In this document: positions 32,555-44,344 of the stretch, piece by piece
Layout of the letters: each line of letters opens with the position of its first letter
How positions within the stretch are numbered: position 1 is the stretch's first letter
NCBI GenBank assembly: GCA_947095585.1
Contig: OX352762.1
Coordinates: 11,449,969-11,513,968 of the forward strand
Direction of reading: 5' to 3'
Source: Nephrocerus scutellatus
Lineage: Eukaryota > Arthropoda > Insecta > Diptera > Pipunculidae
DNA length: 64,000 nucleotides
Notes under the pieces: generated by a model
Databases searched by the model: none
What the model was told of the DNA's origin: nothing
The model's input: the letters and a program-made list of their open reading frames with translations, nothing else
Made by a program: the position numbers and the translations under genes

Positions 32555-34545
32555 CTAAAGTATTTTTTTTTATTTCTACCCTAACCCTAGCAAGATCCAT
32601 TGTATCTTGTGTATCGATTGTATGTTTATTCTAAAATACCCTAATGAACGATAGTACATCCTCAGTGGCAGAATTTCTCAGCTAAGCTGACAAGCATATT
32701 TCCTTTTGAAAGCTGCATCTCCTTAACCAAAGTAATGCTGGGCATTTACAGGAATGTTCTCGGATCACTCTTCATCTTACGAGCAGAACCTGCATTCTGT
32801 CTCTGACCCCACACCAATTTTGTTATGGCGATATAGCCAGCCGCAATTACTAGATGATTACTAGCAATGTTAGAAAACTCACCAGCTTACCGGAACAGTG
32901 CTCCCTGACCATAATGTCGGGGATAGTGCAGAGCATGTCTCTTTCAGCTTAATAGCGCATCTAGACGCCGTCTTTCTGATAAAGATTTGCAAGGGTGACA
33001 GTCCTACAATAGCTTGTAATGCAGTCGTAGGGCAGGTGCGCATATAGCACCCGTTAAACCTAGAAAGGCAATTCTTTGTAGCTTCCTTATTTTCCGTTGT
33101 TCCTTCAAGAAGTTTTGGATACCAAACGATGGCCGCGTACGTGAAAATTGGTCTCACCATCATTGTATACATCCAATGTAACATTTTAGGATTTAGACCC
33201 CAAGTTCTGCGTCTACTAGCGTCTACTAGCCCACAAGGCCCTAGTGGCGCGTTGGTTGGATTGCTGAATTGATATGAGAATTCCACTTTAGCCGTTTATC
33301 AAGGATGACGCCGAGATATTTAACCTAGGTGGAATAATCTAACGTGGTGCCTTTGATGATGATAGGTCCCAAATTCGTCCAGCCTTCTTTTTGTAAAAGC
33401 CACCAGAATGGTTTGCAAGGATTGAGTCCTCCTCTGCTGCACTATTCTAAAATGTGTAGTAAAGCACCTTGCATGACTATCACTAGTGTGCTTACCACTA
33501 ATAAAATCGCCAAATCTTCGCATAATCAATGGCGATCTAGCCTAGAAGATTGTCAATGACTAGTGACCATAGCAGGGAAGAAAGTACTACTTCTTCGGGA
33601 CATCCCTTAACTGCAGTCACAGACACTCCTTCGGAGTAGGAAATCATATCTCGACTTTTAAGCATTACTCTTATCCAATGATTGTCTTCGTCTTCGACAC
33701 CTCTGCTACCGATTGCCCTTGCAAGAGAGTCTTTGCCAATGTAATCGAAACCGCCGTCAATGTCGATGCAGGCACACAGGGCCACTTCCTTTGAACGAAA
33801 AGATCCTTCTATCATCTTTTCAAGTTAGTGAAGGGCACCTTCTGTGCTTTTGCCTTTTCTGTTCGCAAACTGAATTGAGTGCAGAGGGGTAGACATTTAT
33901 AACCGACCTCTAATATGAGGACGAATTATGTTAGACTTATAGGTTAGGCTTATTGCCTTGTTTGAGGATAAATATCACATAGGAATGTACCACCAGTTGT
34001 AGCTGGCTCTAAATAAATCAATCATACCCGGTAGGATGAGATCGATTGCCTTCTGTAGAAGCGCTGGGAAGATTCCATCACCACCGGGAGATTTGAACGG
34101 TTTAAAGGAGCCTACTGGCCATTTAAACTTATCCGGACCGGATAAACTATTTACCTTACTCGTAATACAGACCCTTTGGTTTGATGCGTTCATGTACGTG
34201 TATGGTGCACGAGTAGATGAACCTGGGAAATAAACCAGGAGTAGGGTTCTGATTGTATACTCACGGTTCGACCTGTAGGTCCATCTGCCTTTTTTAATAA
34301 ACCTACACAGTCTGTCTGATCCTTAACTAACGCCTTGTGGATTCGTTCCGCTACTGGCTTTTCAACAATGTTTTCGCAGCATTTCCTTCATGTGGCACGT
34401 TTGGATTGTCTTGACTTAGAGTTGTACTCTGTTAGGGCGAACCTATATTCGTCCAAACTCTTCATGTGTTTAGCAGCATTAAAGAGTTTTCCAACTCTCT
34501 TCCTAAGCTTAGCCAGATAGTCGTTTCACCGTACACAAACTGATT
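32555..34545 (-). pseudogene. Family A non-LTR retrotransposon, inverted copy lacking RNase H
   Basis: On the minus strand from 34520: linker (YRFALTEYNS-like, SKRATWRKC), RT start FKSPGGDGIFPALLQKAIDL (34120-34060), then RT with AVKGCPEEVVLSSLLWSLV (33610-33560). YADD is broken by a frameshift near 33525. Thumb GLNPKMLHWMYTMMVRPIF lies at 33205-33150. At about 32880 the sequence jumps past the RNase H straight to the Cys-rich tail, and ends in the 3' UTR (AAATACCCTAA/GTATTTTAGAATAA region) near 32560. It is the longest family A copy with this order intact, and it is dead. Confidence 0.8.
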
Positions 34546-36018
34546 CTACGGAGACAACTGTAATGATAGGAAGTGAGTAACACATCATTTAATTGGTACG
34601 CCCATATATCAAAAGACTAAGAAAAATATATTTTCACACGCCCATAGACGAAAGTGACTGTTTCGTACGCTATAAACTAGCCTCGAAAGTAGCCCATAAA
34701 AAAACACTAGTTATGTTATGATATAAACGTCTTTTGTTATTTACTACAATCTCAGCGAACACATTGCGCATGAGTAAGAATTCTCTTTTGTTTGTCGTTT
34801 GTGATTTCTGCTTCTCGATTTAGCAGAAAAACCGGTTTGGTCGCGTGAAAAATTCATTTCTTTGTTATTTACTGGAGTCACAGCGAACACACATTCTCAC
34901 ATTTTTGCTTCTCTCTCGATATAGCAAAAAAAACCGGTTTGGACGCGTGAAAAATGGCGTACACGACTCGCAGAAAAGTGCTCATCGTGCTCGTTAGCTT
35001 CGACCTCGTACGATAAACTCCACTTTCCTTGCTCGTTCTGTAATATACTATTTTGTAACATTTATAATGAAATAAAGTCAATACTACAACTACAACTATG
35101 AGCGAATAGACAATCACATCGGAGCGGCTGTTTCCAAATGGAACAACAAGAAGCAGTATTCGCAATCAAAGTGGAAAAGTTTACTTAGTTTTAAAAAAAT
35201 GCAGGCTAAATTTCGTATCTCGAATTTAACCAATAGTTCTTAATATGAAATATGACGTAATAATGTCCCAATTTGGGCAAATGAACATTCAGCCAATTAC
35301 TTTGTATGGTAATGAAAAATATAAATTTGCATTACTTTACCACTTATCACCTTAAATGCCTGGAATTCGGAATTTCATCCGGGCAAATAGTTATCCTGGT
35401 CACTCCTGTTTAATACTACAATTGCTCGTTTAATAAAAATATTCCAGTGCGTTCAGTATATATATGTGTATGTGTGTGTCCATTATGTATATTTTCCATT
35501 CAGATTATTGTACATAAAACACAAAATATGGGCAAATATTCTTACCAATTTAATATGGATGGAATTTGTAAACCTTAATTATAATAGATACTTATATGTT
35601 ATAGTTTGTTCTTTGTGTTTGTAGTAGGAATAATGTGAAATTGGTTTTTCTCTCTTGTATAAATGTTTTATTAAATAAAACTTTAACATGCGATTAAGAG
35701 AGCATCTGCGTAATGAACATTTATTCATATATGTAAATATATACTGTACTGGTAATATAGCAGCCTCATTAACTCATTAATTACATTACATGTAAAATGA
35801 ACGAAATGCTTACATGCCATGTAAAGTGTAAAGCAATGTAAGTAAGAGGATTGTTCATATTTTTAATTGTAATTAAACGAGTAAACAGAGTTTACGGTTA
35901 ACACATTTTTGCTTTTATTTATAATTGCTGTTGGGGCTGTGTACAAGTTCATTTACAATTAAAAACGACTAAAAAATGCAGACCAAGGACATAGATTGTT
36001 GCTGTTGTTGATTTATTA
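34546..36018. other. No supported feature
   Basis: AT-rich. An imperfect duplication (CGAACACA..TTTGCTTCTC..AAAACCGGTTTGG..CGCGTGAAAAAT) at 34755-34850 and 34875-34955 is the only structure seen. Confidence 0.45.
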
Positions 36019-36020
36019 TA

Positions 36021-37326
36021 ACGGGTGTTTTTTTAAGAGGTTGCCGATTTTTTTTTTTCAATAAAACACATATAAAATTATGAAATGACCAAAATTTTTT
36101 TTTAATTGGTAGATAATTTTTTGGCATTTAACATTTAAACACAATTTCTGGCATATGGCTACCACGACTATTTTTCACAAATGTCATTCTGGAGGTCCAA
36201 TTTTCCAGCACTTTTTCAAGCATTTGAGGGCGTATGTCAGCAATGACACGTTGAATATTGGTTTCCAAAGCGTCAATCGATTGAGGTTTATCCACATAAA
36301 CCAATGACTTCACGTATCCCCACAAAAAGTAATCGAGTGGCGTCAAATCGCACGAACGCGGAGGCCAATTCACCGGACCATTTCTCGAAATAATGTTGTC
36401 GTTGAAAGTTTCTTTCAATAAGTCGATTGTTTCACGTGCTGTATGGCAAGTGGCACCATCTTGTTGAAACCACATTTCATCCATATCCATATCTTCAAGA
36501 TTTGACAACAAAAACTCATTTAACATGGTTCTGTATCGATTTCCATTCACGGTTACGCGTCGTCCTTCCTCATTTTTAAAGAAATATGGACCGATGATCC
36601 CACCAGCCCATAGACCGCACCAAACAGTACATTTATCAGGATGCATTGGTAATTCTTGAACGGCGTGTGGATTATCTTTGCTCCAAATGCGACAATTTTG
36701 TTTGTTGACGTATCCATTTAACAAAAAATGCGCCTCATCACTGAAGAGAATTTTACGGTAAAAAAATGGATCTTCGTTCAATTGATTTAACGACCAATCA
36801 CTGAATTCACGGCGCAAACGATGGTCGTGTGGCTTTAATTCTTGCACCAATTGAATTTTGTATGGCACCAAACCCAAATCTTTACGTAAAATTTTCCATA
36901 AAGTCGATGGACAAAGTCCAATTTGCTGAGCACGACGACGAATCGATAAATTGTCGTTTTCTTCGACACTGGCCTCAACGACAGCAATATTTTCTTCTGT
37001 ACGAACTCTTCTCATTCTTGTCGGTGGCTTGGCATCCAAAAGAGTGAATGTAGACCGAAATTTGGTAATTACGTTCTTTATGGTGGTCTCTGACGGACGA
37101 TTATGTGCACCATAAAATTCACGAAGTGCTCTATAAACATTTTTAATTGAACACTGATTTTGAAAATAAATTTCCACGATTTGAAAACGTTGTTCTGGAG
37201 TTAACCTATTCATAATGATTTGCCAAACAATACTGAGTAGAAATGCCACTTTGAGCTGTCAAAACAACTGTCATAAAATAAAACGACATCTATCGGAAAA
37301 ACAAACCTCCTAAAAAAACACCCTTT
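36021..37326 (-). mobile_element. Tc1/mariner-type DNA transposon, apparently complete
   Basis: The ends are inverted repeats: GGGTGTTTTTTTAAGAGGTT starting at 36023, and the reverse complement GGGTGTTTTTTTAGGAGGTT ending at 37324, with one mismatch in 20. TA dinucleotides lie at 36019-36020 and 37327-37328, as expected for the TA target duplication. The 1306-bp length and single uninterrupted ORF fit the superfamily. It lies in otherwise featureless DNA, and it is one of only two elements in the window with intact frames. Confidence 0.9.
36128..37213 (-). CDS. Tc1/mariner-like transposase, 361 aa
   Basis: Transposase that would bind the element ends and cut and paste it at TA sites in the nucleus. 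Residues 1-115 form the paired-type DNA-binding region with helix-turn-helix segments (LTPEQRFQIVEIYFQ; LSIRRRAQQIGLCPSTLWKI). The catalytic RNase H-fold residues, numbered from the chosen Met, are D159 (FSDEAHF), D252 (FQQDGATCH) and D289 (CDLTPLDYFLWG). That leaves 36 residues between the second and third, rather than the 34 of classical mariners. An upstream in-frame ATG at 37249 would add 12 hydrophobic residues. I chose 37213 because MNRLTPEQR begins the conserved domain. There is no stop or frameshift, so it may be active. Confidence 0.88.
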   Translation of the reverse strand: MNRLTPEQRFQIVEIYFQNQCSIKNVYRALREFYGAHNRPSETTIKNVITKFRSTFTLLDAKPPTRMRRVRTEENIAVVEASVEENDNLSIRRRAQQIGLCPSTLWKILRKDLGLVPYKIQLVQELKPHDHRLRREFSDWSLNQLNEDPFFYRKILFSDEAHFLLNGYVNKQNCRIWSKDNPHAVQELPMHPDKCTVWCGLWAGGIIGPYFFKNEEGRRVTVNGNRYRTMLNEFLLSNLEDMDMDEMWFQQDGATCHTARETIDLLKETFNDNIISRNGPVNWPPRSCDLTPLDYFLWGYVKSLVYVDKPQSIDALETNIQRVIADIRPQMLEKVLENWTSRMTFVKNSRGSHMPEIVFKC

Positions 37327-37328
37327 AT

Positions 37329-37544
37329 TAATGCAACAATGTCTCTTGTTGCACGATTTTCCCCGATACGATACGATACGGTTAAAGTTAGAGTGTGTAC
37401 AAGCTACTTGCACTGCGAACTATCTATCTATCTATCTATTGTGCCCGCTATAATTTGAGCCTAGAAATTAGTTTAGTTTTGTAACGGAGTTTTCTCAGCC
37501 GGGGTAAACTCAGGGTGACCAGGGTTCAAAATGATATTAAGGTC
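37329..37544. other. Spacer with (CTAT)n microsatellite
   Basis: CTATCTATCTATCTATCTAT lies at 37420-37440; nothing else was recognised. Confidence 0.5.
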
Positions 37545-38400
37545 GTTACAATAAATTTATATTTTTATGTGACTTTAAGTGTAATTCAGTCTTTATTTCG
37601 GTATTTCTAAAGTTAATAAGTGAATTCAAAGATAGTCTGCTAGCAATATGGACGTTACGTCAGCCTTGAAGGTGAACCTTGCCGTGAGCGTTGATGTCAC
37701 GAATTTTCGGGAGCCTTTGCGTGAGAGCTTTTGACGTGAGTGAGCTATACAAGCCTTGAATAGAGGCTGAGTGCATGAGGCTTCGTGCACCCTTGACGTG
37801 AGCATTTGAGAGTGTAAGCGCGAATCCTGAGCGATGCGTAAGCATGAGCCCATGTGCGCCCTTTCACGTGAGTCCGACGAGCCTGAGTGCGTGAGCCTTT
37901 GTGCGACCTTGACGTGAGCCTTTGAGTGTGATGTGTGCATGAGCGTGAGACGAGCGTGACTCCTGAGCAATGCTTTGGCGTGAGCCTGGGAGGAGCGTGA
38001 GCCTTTGTGCACCTTTGACGTGAGTCTTTGAGTGGAGCGCGAACCATGAGCCAACCTCTGAGTGATGAGTCTGAGACGAGCGTGAACCTGAAAAGGTTGT
38101 GCGACGGCGAGAACATTAGTGAGTGCAGGGAAAACGTCGGCAGAGATAAGCAGAGAAAACGTGGGCAGCGTAACGACCTGCGGGGCAGTCACACAGTTAG
38201 GTTACATTGTGTACGAAGGTGAATTCAGTGACATCGACCGCGATAAGCAGAGAAAACGTAGGTAGCGGTAAGCTGAGATGTGCAAACGTAACGACCTGCG
38301 AGGCAGGATACACAGTGAGGTTACGTTGTACGATGGCTTGAAAATTAGCGAATGTAGCAACGACCGGCGGGGCAGTCATACAGTGAAGTCACGTTAAATG
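37545..38400 (+). repeat. Minisatellite family M, copy 3 (longest)
   Basis: Left end TTACAATAAATTTATATTTT with CTTTATTTCGGTATTTCTAA matches the 13.86 kb copy. The core (37660-38070) is built from units such as GCCTTTGACGTGAGTC and GTGAGCCTTTGTGCACC. The right part (38100-38400) has a second tandem motif, GATAAGCAGAGAAAACGT and CGACCTGCGGGGCAGTCA, repeated two to three times. The overlapping minus-strand ORFs up to 188 residues are translations of these repeats. Confidence 0.75.
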
Positions 38401-38605
38401 GCAAATGCACAAAATCTTAAAGCACAAAATCCCCAAACACAAAATCTAAAAGCACAAAATCCCCAACACAAAATCCCTAAACAAAATACAAAATCCAAAG
38501 CCACAAGATACTTAAACACAAAATCCCAATAGAAAATCATCAAATCAAGTCCCTAACACAAAATCCCAAATTAAAAAATCCCGAAATCGAAATCCCCAAA
38601 TTCAT
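38400..38605. repeat. Short tandem repeat AGCACAAAATCCCCAA
   Basis: About a dozen irregular units containing CACAAAATCCC, separated by AAA-rich spacers. It is simple-sequence in character. Confidence 0.85.
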
Positions 38606-38779
38606 CGTAACAAAACATTAGAGCCAGTGTGATCAGGATATTAGGCACGGGCAGCCCATACCTCTGTCGAAGCCGGTTGTATATATGATAGTTGGACTTT
38701 TCATAGAGTGAACCGATGTTTATTTACCTGGGCTGAATCTACACTAGTATGAAATTTTTTTTCGAGGCGTATATGGGGC

Positions 38780-39470
38780 TATATAATTAAAAAAAAAGTG
38801 TAGGCTGTGTCGGGTAAACGGCTGCGGGATTTAAGCGTGACAACGTCTGCCATGGGTGAACGAAAAGAAAACAAAGAACGGACATATCAAGATCTCAAAA
38901 CGGCATAGTTCCAAAAATTCCACACCATTATTCCATGCTAATCGCTTGAGAAATTGTTTTGTTGCCGAAATTCCAGACCATAATGACCATATTCCAGAAT
39001 TTCTATAGGAACAAGTCTTATAGTCGCATCTAAGTCCTACATACCGAATTTAATGCGAATCGCTTGAGAAATTGCGTAGTTCCTTTAACATGAGGCATAA
39101 CATCGGACACTTAACATGGGACATAACGGTGGATATTTAACATTTTACTTTTTGAACATTGGATATAAAATAGGTCACTAAACATGGGACATAACAGTGG
39201 ACACTTAACATGGGACACAACATCGGACACTTAACATGGGACATAACGGTGGATATTTAACATTTTACTTTTTGAACATTGGACATAACATAGGACAATT
39301 AACATGGGTCATAACAGTGGACACTTAACATGGGACATAACATCGGACACTTAACATGGGACATACCAATGGACACTTAACATGGGACATAACAGTGGGC
39401 ATTAAACATTTAACCTTTTTGAACATGTACCCCTTGTAGGGAGATATTGTCACGTCAAAAAACCTGCTGC
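38780..39470 (+). repeat. Minisatellite element S, copy 2
   Basis: The left end GTAGGCTGTGTCGGG, followed by CGTGACAACGTC at 38836-38847, matches the 3.0 kb copy. The right end GATATTGTCACG at 39443-39454 is its inverted partner with two mismatches, followed by TCAAAAA as in copy 1. One GCGAATCGCTTGAGAAATTG unit type is shared. The rest of the core is a different tandem motif, ACATGGGACATAACA and GTGGACACTTA, in place of copy 1's 27-bp units. Confidence 0.75.
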
Positions 39471-40480
39471 AAAAGCTCGATATCGATGTTCTGGTATCTT
39501 CTTTTCTATATATAGGTTATAGGATGCATTTTCTCCAGTTTTCTGGTATCATTATTTCTTCCTTATTGGAGTCACTTTTTTAGGCAGCTCCATTTCTCTT
39601 CTATGCCTCCTTCTTCATCTCGAGCACACTTTGCTGTTTTAAATTTTGAAGCAGGCGTATATAGACTCGAAACTTATTCGTGGATGCAGTCCGGTCTCTG
39701 AAAGCCCTACCATTCATCATTTAGCACCTGTTGACTGTACTGTTACTGTTGCTATTAATTTAGTCCTACTAGACCTACAAACCCAATTACACACGAACGC
39801 AATTATTTGTTCTTTTTATTAACTTCTTGGCCACAACAAAAACAAGAAATTGAATTACGATAAATCAACATCAGACAACACTAATAATTTGTCGAAGATG
39901 CGACAGCTCGTTTATGTGAATGTCAAGTGAATGTCAAATGTGGTTCGCTGCACAATATTGAAATATCATTGATATCTGCTTGCTCGACTGCATCCTAGCA
40001 CTGCATTTGATTTATGAACGAGTACGAGAGTATTTTTGTGCTCCTTGTCCTTGTTCTTACATACGAGTTTGTCTGTTTGACATCATTTTATTCTTCCACT
40101 TGGATCGTAAAATGCAAATAAGAAGAATTCGTATTGAAGTCGATTTTGTATTTGTCGTTGTTGTTGTGGATGTTGATTTGGTGCATCACAGCCAATTGCT
40201 GGAACAATCGATAAACATTTTGATGACCGATTTTCATTGTCAATCTTCTGGTTTGAGTTTTATTGAATGATTTGCTTTTTGTGGACGCGATGCAGTCCAA
40301 TATGAAATAAAAGTTTATTTCCAAGAAATCATGCGACTTTACGCCCAATGCACGTGCGTTGCGTTTCATGCGTCGTGCAAGGTTCAAGAACAAAGACCTC
40401 ATAAACATTGACACAACTGTATTAAAGAGAAGAAAGAGAAGAATTTAACCTGAACAACTCCCCATACTATTTGCCGCAAC
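39471..40480. other. No supported feature
   Basis: ORFs 39980-40270 (+) and 40088-40414 (-) overlap antiparallel, with no recognised motif. Confidence 0.4.
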
Positions 40481-40489
40481 GCTACCTGG

Positions 40490-41270
40490 ATAAGAAATGA
40501 ATTCGGCCACTTCTCTATTCTGAATTTATTCAGGGCTCCACCAGGAGGTAAAGACTTCACCATTCCGCAACTACATTTCAACAACAGCTTCCAGGTCACC
40601 ATCACCTACAGATCACTCTGGGAGGAAGGTGCTCTCTGGGAAGACGAGTCAATCAGTTTTTTTACTGACGGGTCCAAACTGATGATGGTGTAGGCGGAGG
40701 AGTTTTCTCAAAAAGGCTAAATGTAAGTCTCTCTTTCCGTTTTCCTAATCACTGCAGTGTTTTCCAAGCAGAAATAAGGGCGGTTAAATAAGTCCTGTCT
40801 TGACATATCATATCCACTAAGGATATCCGCATCTTCTCGGGTAGTCAAGCTGCTTTGAGTTCCCTAGAATCAGTCTCTACGAACTCTTTTGTATCCCTAG
40901 ATTGACGATCGTCTCTCAGGGAGATGGCGGAGCAGTTAAGCATTCACCTGTATTGTGAGCCGGGGCATTGGGACATTCTGGGAAACTGCTGGGCCGATGA
41001 ATTCGCCAAAAATGGTACTACGCTACCATTATACCTGAAAATGGTTCCCTAAACATACCGATTGCTACATGCAAACTCATGCTAAAGCAGGATGCTTATG
41101 ACAAAACCAGCCCTAGATGGACAAATGGTATAACAAGTGATTCTTACGCCGAACTGCTCAACCATCTCGGTAAGAAATGAGTTACGGCTCAACGACGCCC
41201 CCTTTGTTGTCAGTAAGAGCACATCCAACGGCTTTATAGCCGCCTGACTGACCAAATGATAATCTTCTTA
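40490..41270 (+). pseudogene. I/LOA-like retrotransposon RNase H and tail
   Basis: The plus strand encodes EEGALWEDESISFFTDGSKL with the first catalytic Asp of RNase H in TDG at 40674-40682. Later blocks are FPNHCSVFQAEI-like (40738-40775), ISASSRVV.. in a shifted frame and the C-terminal tract EMAEQLSIHL (40920-40955). Three or more frameshifts are present. No RT lies upstream within recognisable distance. The next relic is on the opposite strand, so the two meet tail to tail. Confidence 0.65.
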
Positions 41271-41279
41271 AAAGATAAT

Positions 41280-43375
41280 ACTTTATTTTTCAACCCGTTC
41301 ATAACCTCCTCAATCGCTATCACCACAGACTGGTATACGCTGCCCAGTGATCAGGGAGTCGAACGGAGATGCTTAATTTCAGCCTGGCACAGAAGTCTAC
41401 TGCTCCTAATCTAACTCCACCGTAGCCGGTCACAAGTCCGAGTTAAGAAAGGAGTGGTAAACTCGTGGTGGGGTCCAACTGCATCATCAAATCTTATCTG
41501 GATATATTGTACAGGGCTTTACCACGGGAGATTAATAATGGCCGCGGGTACTTTGAGTATGCTCATTGTGGCCAATGTCTTCGTAATTAGCGACCCTGAA
41601 TGGACTACTATAGTACTTAGAGATTGTTTAATTGGTGGAGCTCTTCGTATTTAGTAGCCTAGTCATAACAAAACCTCTTGACTGGATGTGGACTGGAGAG
41701 AAACTATCCCAGGCGGCCTAGGATAAGGTAGTGTATCCTTGTGACAAGTGATGGGGTTCGAGGTTCCGGACGATGTGTGCCAGAGTCGGTTTTTTCTTCG
41801 CGAAAAGCCACTTATACTGAACGAACTAAGTCCTTTGATGTCAGATCTTACCAAGGTCGCATTAGTACCACGGGAGCTGTCTGTGCCAACGGACCAGGTT
41901 TAACCGTAAGGTTGACAGGTCCTAGGACAACTTTGGCTTAGGACCCAGCTCGTTCTTGGGATGCAACGTGGGGGCTGAGGTTTACTGTCGAAGAGAGGTT
42001 CGCTTGACTGAAATAACATAATTATGAGTATACCTAATGGCGAAAGCCGGGTAAGTACGGGTTCGTCCCACTCCAATGATGATGCTCCTAATCTACCATC
42101 TAGCTTAGAGCTGTGAAAAACTGTGCTGATTCCATATCTGTTCCGGATTCTTTCTTTCATTTTCTCTGGAGAGTATTATTTTGGAAAAATCTTTATCGAA
42201 CCATAGCACTGGTGTCGTGTATTTGAAATTCCTCAGTTCTTGCTTTAACGATTTATTTGTATTTAGCTGGCAACCATACGCTTACTCCATACAGTAGTAT
42301 TAGTCTTACTACAGCTGTGTAAAGCCACCAGTTCTGGTTTTTTACCGTAGGTGTTCTCACATGAGTACAAAGCAATATTCGCCTTTTTTACTCGTCCTAT
42401 GATATTCGGTCTCTAGCTCAGTTTCCTGAATTGCTTTATCAGCAGGTACAACCGTAATCCGTTTCATAGAAGGGGGGATAGTACACCTGCTTCCGGTGTT
42501 TCTCTTATCGCCCGTCTTTTGATGATAGAGCCAACCAGCTCTGCACTAATAACGTTGCTTAAAATTATATGATTGAGGCTTATAGGATAGCCCAGTCCCT
42601 TACTGATTCGTCTGTCCTTACGGTATTGAACACACCCTCAACATCCAGGAATGCTACCAGTGTATACTCTTGGGAGTATATAGATTTTGAAATTGTGCTT
42701 ACTAAGATGAGTGAGCTGTATCGACAGACTGCCACCTGCACTAAGCATACTAAGACTTTGCTTAGTTGCTAGGTATAACTTTAGCCCGCATGTGTACATT
42801 CTATTGACCTTTCCAGGGTTATCAGGAGAAATGCTGATAAGTTAATTGTCTTAGGTCTTTTGGCTTTTGAGCTTTTTCGATAAAAACGACCATGACTTCC
42901 TTCTAGTTCCAAGAAATATGTGTCCACTTAGTGAACCCTGTAAAAGTTGTTTCTAATAAAGGGAGTACACTCTCCGAGTTATTCTGAATATCCGCCGGTA
43001 TTATTCCGTCTGGACCGGCTTCTTTGTAAGGTTGACTTATTGTTCACTGGATTCGATTTTTGTTCACGATATCCTCTGTAAAAACCGAATGGAATGTTTG
43101 ATAATGACTATTGAGTTACTCATGGAAAGTGAGTCTCGATGAGTAGCTCCATTAATTACTCACTTGAGGTCCTTTGCGCCCTTGTCAGTTCTCTTTTACA
43201 ACTTCTGGATGCTCATTGTAGGAGTTTGTCTTTCTGGCTTTATTCAATGCTTTTCGCTTGCGTTCTGATAGCTCCCCAACTCTGCCGACCATTAAGTTGA
43301 TTTTTGTCCACCTCTTGGTTTTGTCATGCAGCGCCAAAGGAGTGATTCATGGCGCTTGTTATTATGTCTACCAAG
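41280..43375 (-). pseudogene. I/LOA-like retrotransposon, RT to RNase H, interrupted by retroposon X
   Basis: Read downward on the minus strand: linker (SCKRELTRAQR near 43200), RT with VAFLDVEGVFNTVRTDE (42665-42610), thumb ILLYGVSVWLPAKYK (42300-42250), and RNase H start SSKLDGRLGA at about 42110-42085. Retroposon X (41414-42082) interrupts here, and the remaining RNase H (VVIAIEEVMNGL) continues below 41400. Numerous stops are present, and YADD is not visible. The RNase H matches the 14.1-14.3 kb fragment. Confidence 0.65.
41414..42082 (+). mobile_element. Retroposon X, copy 1 (669 bp)
   Basis: Flanked by a perfect 13-bp duplication TGCTCCTAATCTA at 41401-41413 and 42083-42095, inserted in the RNase H of an older element. 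It shares most of its length with 56686-57278, including GCTTTACCACGGGAGATTAA, CAGGCGGCCTAGGATAAG-like, GGGTTCGAGGTTCCGGACGA and TAATGGCGAAAGCCGGGT. The 3' end is a short ATGATGA tail. The first ~50 bp are missing from copy 2, as expected for 5' truncation. No convincing protein is encoded. GGTTCGAGG.TCC is reminiscent of a box B, weakly. Confidence 0.85.
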
Positions 43376-44340
43376 TTATGTATCTCTGACTAAAAAAGAT
43401 AAATAATTTTAAATTTAAATAAATTACGAGTCGAAATGTTTATACCGGTAAAGTACGCCTAATTTAATTTACCAAAAAAAATCTTTAAAGCGCAGGATAA
43501 CCAGCAGCTAGCCTGACAACCGGAATTTCCATTCCATTGGATGGATCAAATAAAATCCATGAAACGAACGATGTATGAACAGTACGAGAAAATGTGTTTG
43601 AAGAAGTGTGTGGGTGTGGGTGTAGGTATGGGATCGATAATAAATCAAACGAAGATGATTCGTCTGGGTATAAGCGTTAGCGCGACTTTCAAAGATCGCA
43701 AATATGAGTTTACTGGATACGTGACACGTACCACCATAGTCACGCTACACTCATGCATCCCTCCTCTAGCAACAGATTATATTTCCATTACATCCGCTGA
43801 TTGCAATTTAAAATTTCTGATTTCTGCAATTGGATGAGAGCGAGATTCCAATTGCGATTGAGGAGCTATTTGATAACGAAATACTCGTATACTTTCATAA
43901 CCTTACCTGCATGTACAGTATACACTTATAGATGTAAGATGCAGTAAGGCGTCTGTGTAATCTCATTTGGCGAAATTAAATACCATTTGCATCAATGAGC
44001 TTATCATTTTTTATAAAATTGTTAATTTTTCGCAACAGATAATTAATTTCAATTCAATGGGGTTGTTATTAAAGGTATTATCATGCATTATGTTCTTTTT
44101 GACATTGGGTATCGCTCAAGAAACCATGCGATAAATCAATGACTCCACACGATGACTTCCATCGAAGCAGAATATTAGGGAAGGAAAAAAATTACTGTCA
44201 CTGAGTAGAGATTGGTATGTGGTATAGCTAGAAAGAGTCGCTCGGATCGTAGTCCATTTGGTTTTTTGAGGTTTTTCCAATCTCCAAAAGTGCAGTTCGC
44301 ATATCTTCTTTTTCTTAAATCCTTTCACTCTCGAGGGGCA
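43376..44340. other. No supported feature
   Basis: The plus-strand 98-residue ORF (43541-43837) has a short (GTGTGGGT)n-like Val/Gly tract and no recognised domain. Confidence 0.4.
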
Positions 44341-44344
44341 TAAG

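Noticed and set aside
37626..38192. 188-, 123- and 61-residue minus-strand ORFs
   Set aside because: All translate the family M minisatellite in different frames; internal periodicity, not protein constraint.
43541..43837. 98-residue ORF as a gene
   Set aside because: No motif, low-complexity Val/Gly stretch, isolated in AT-rich DNA.
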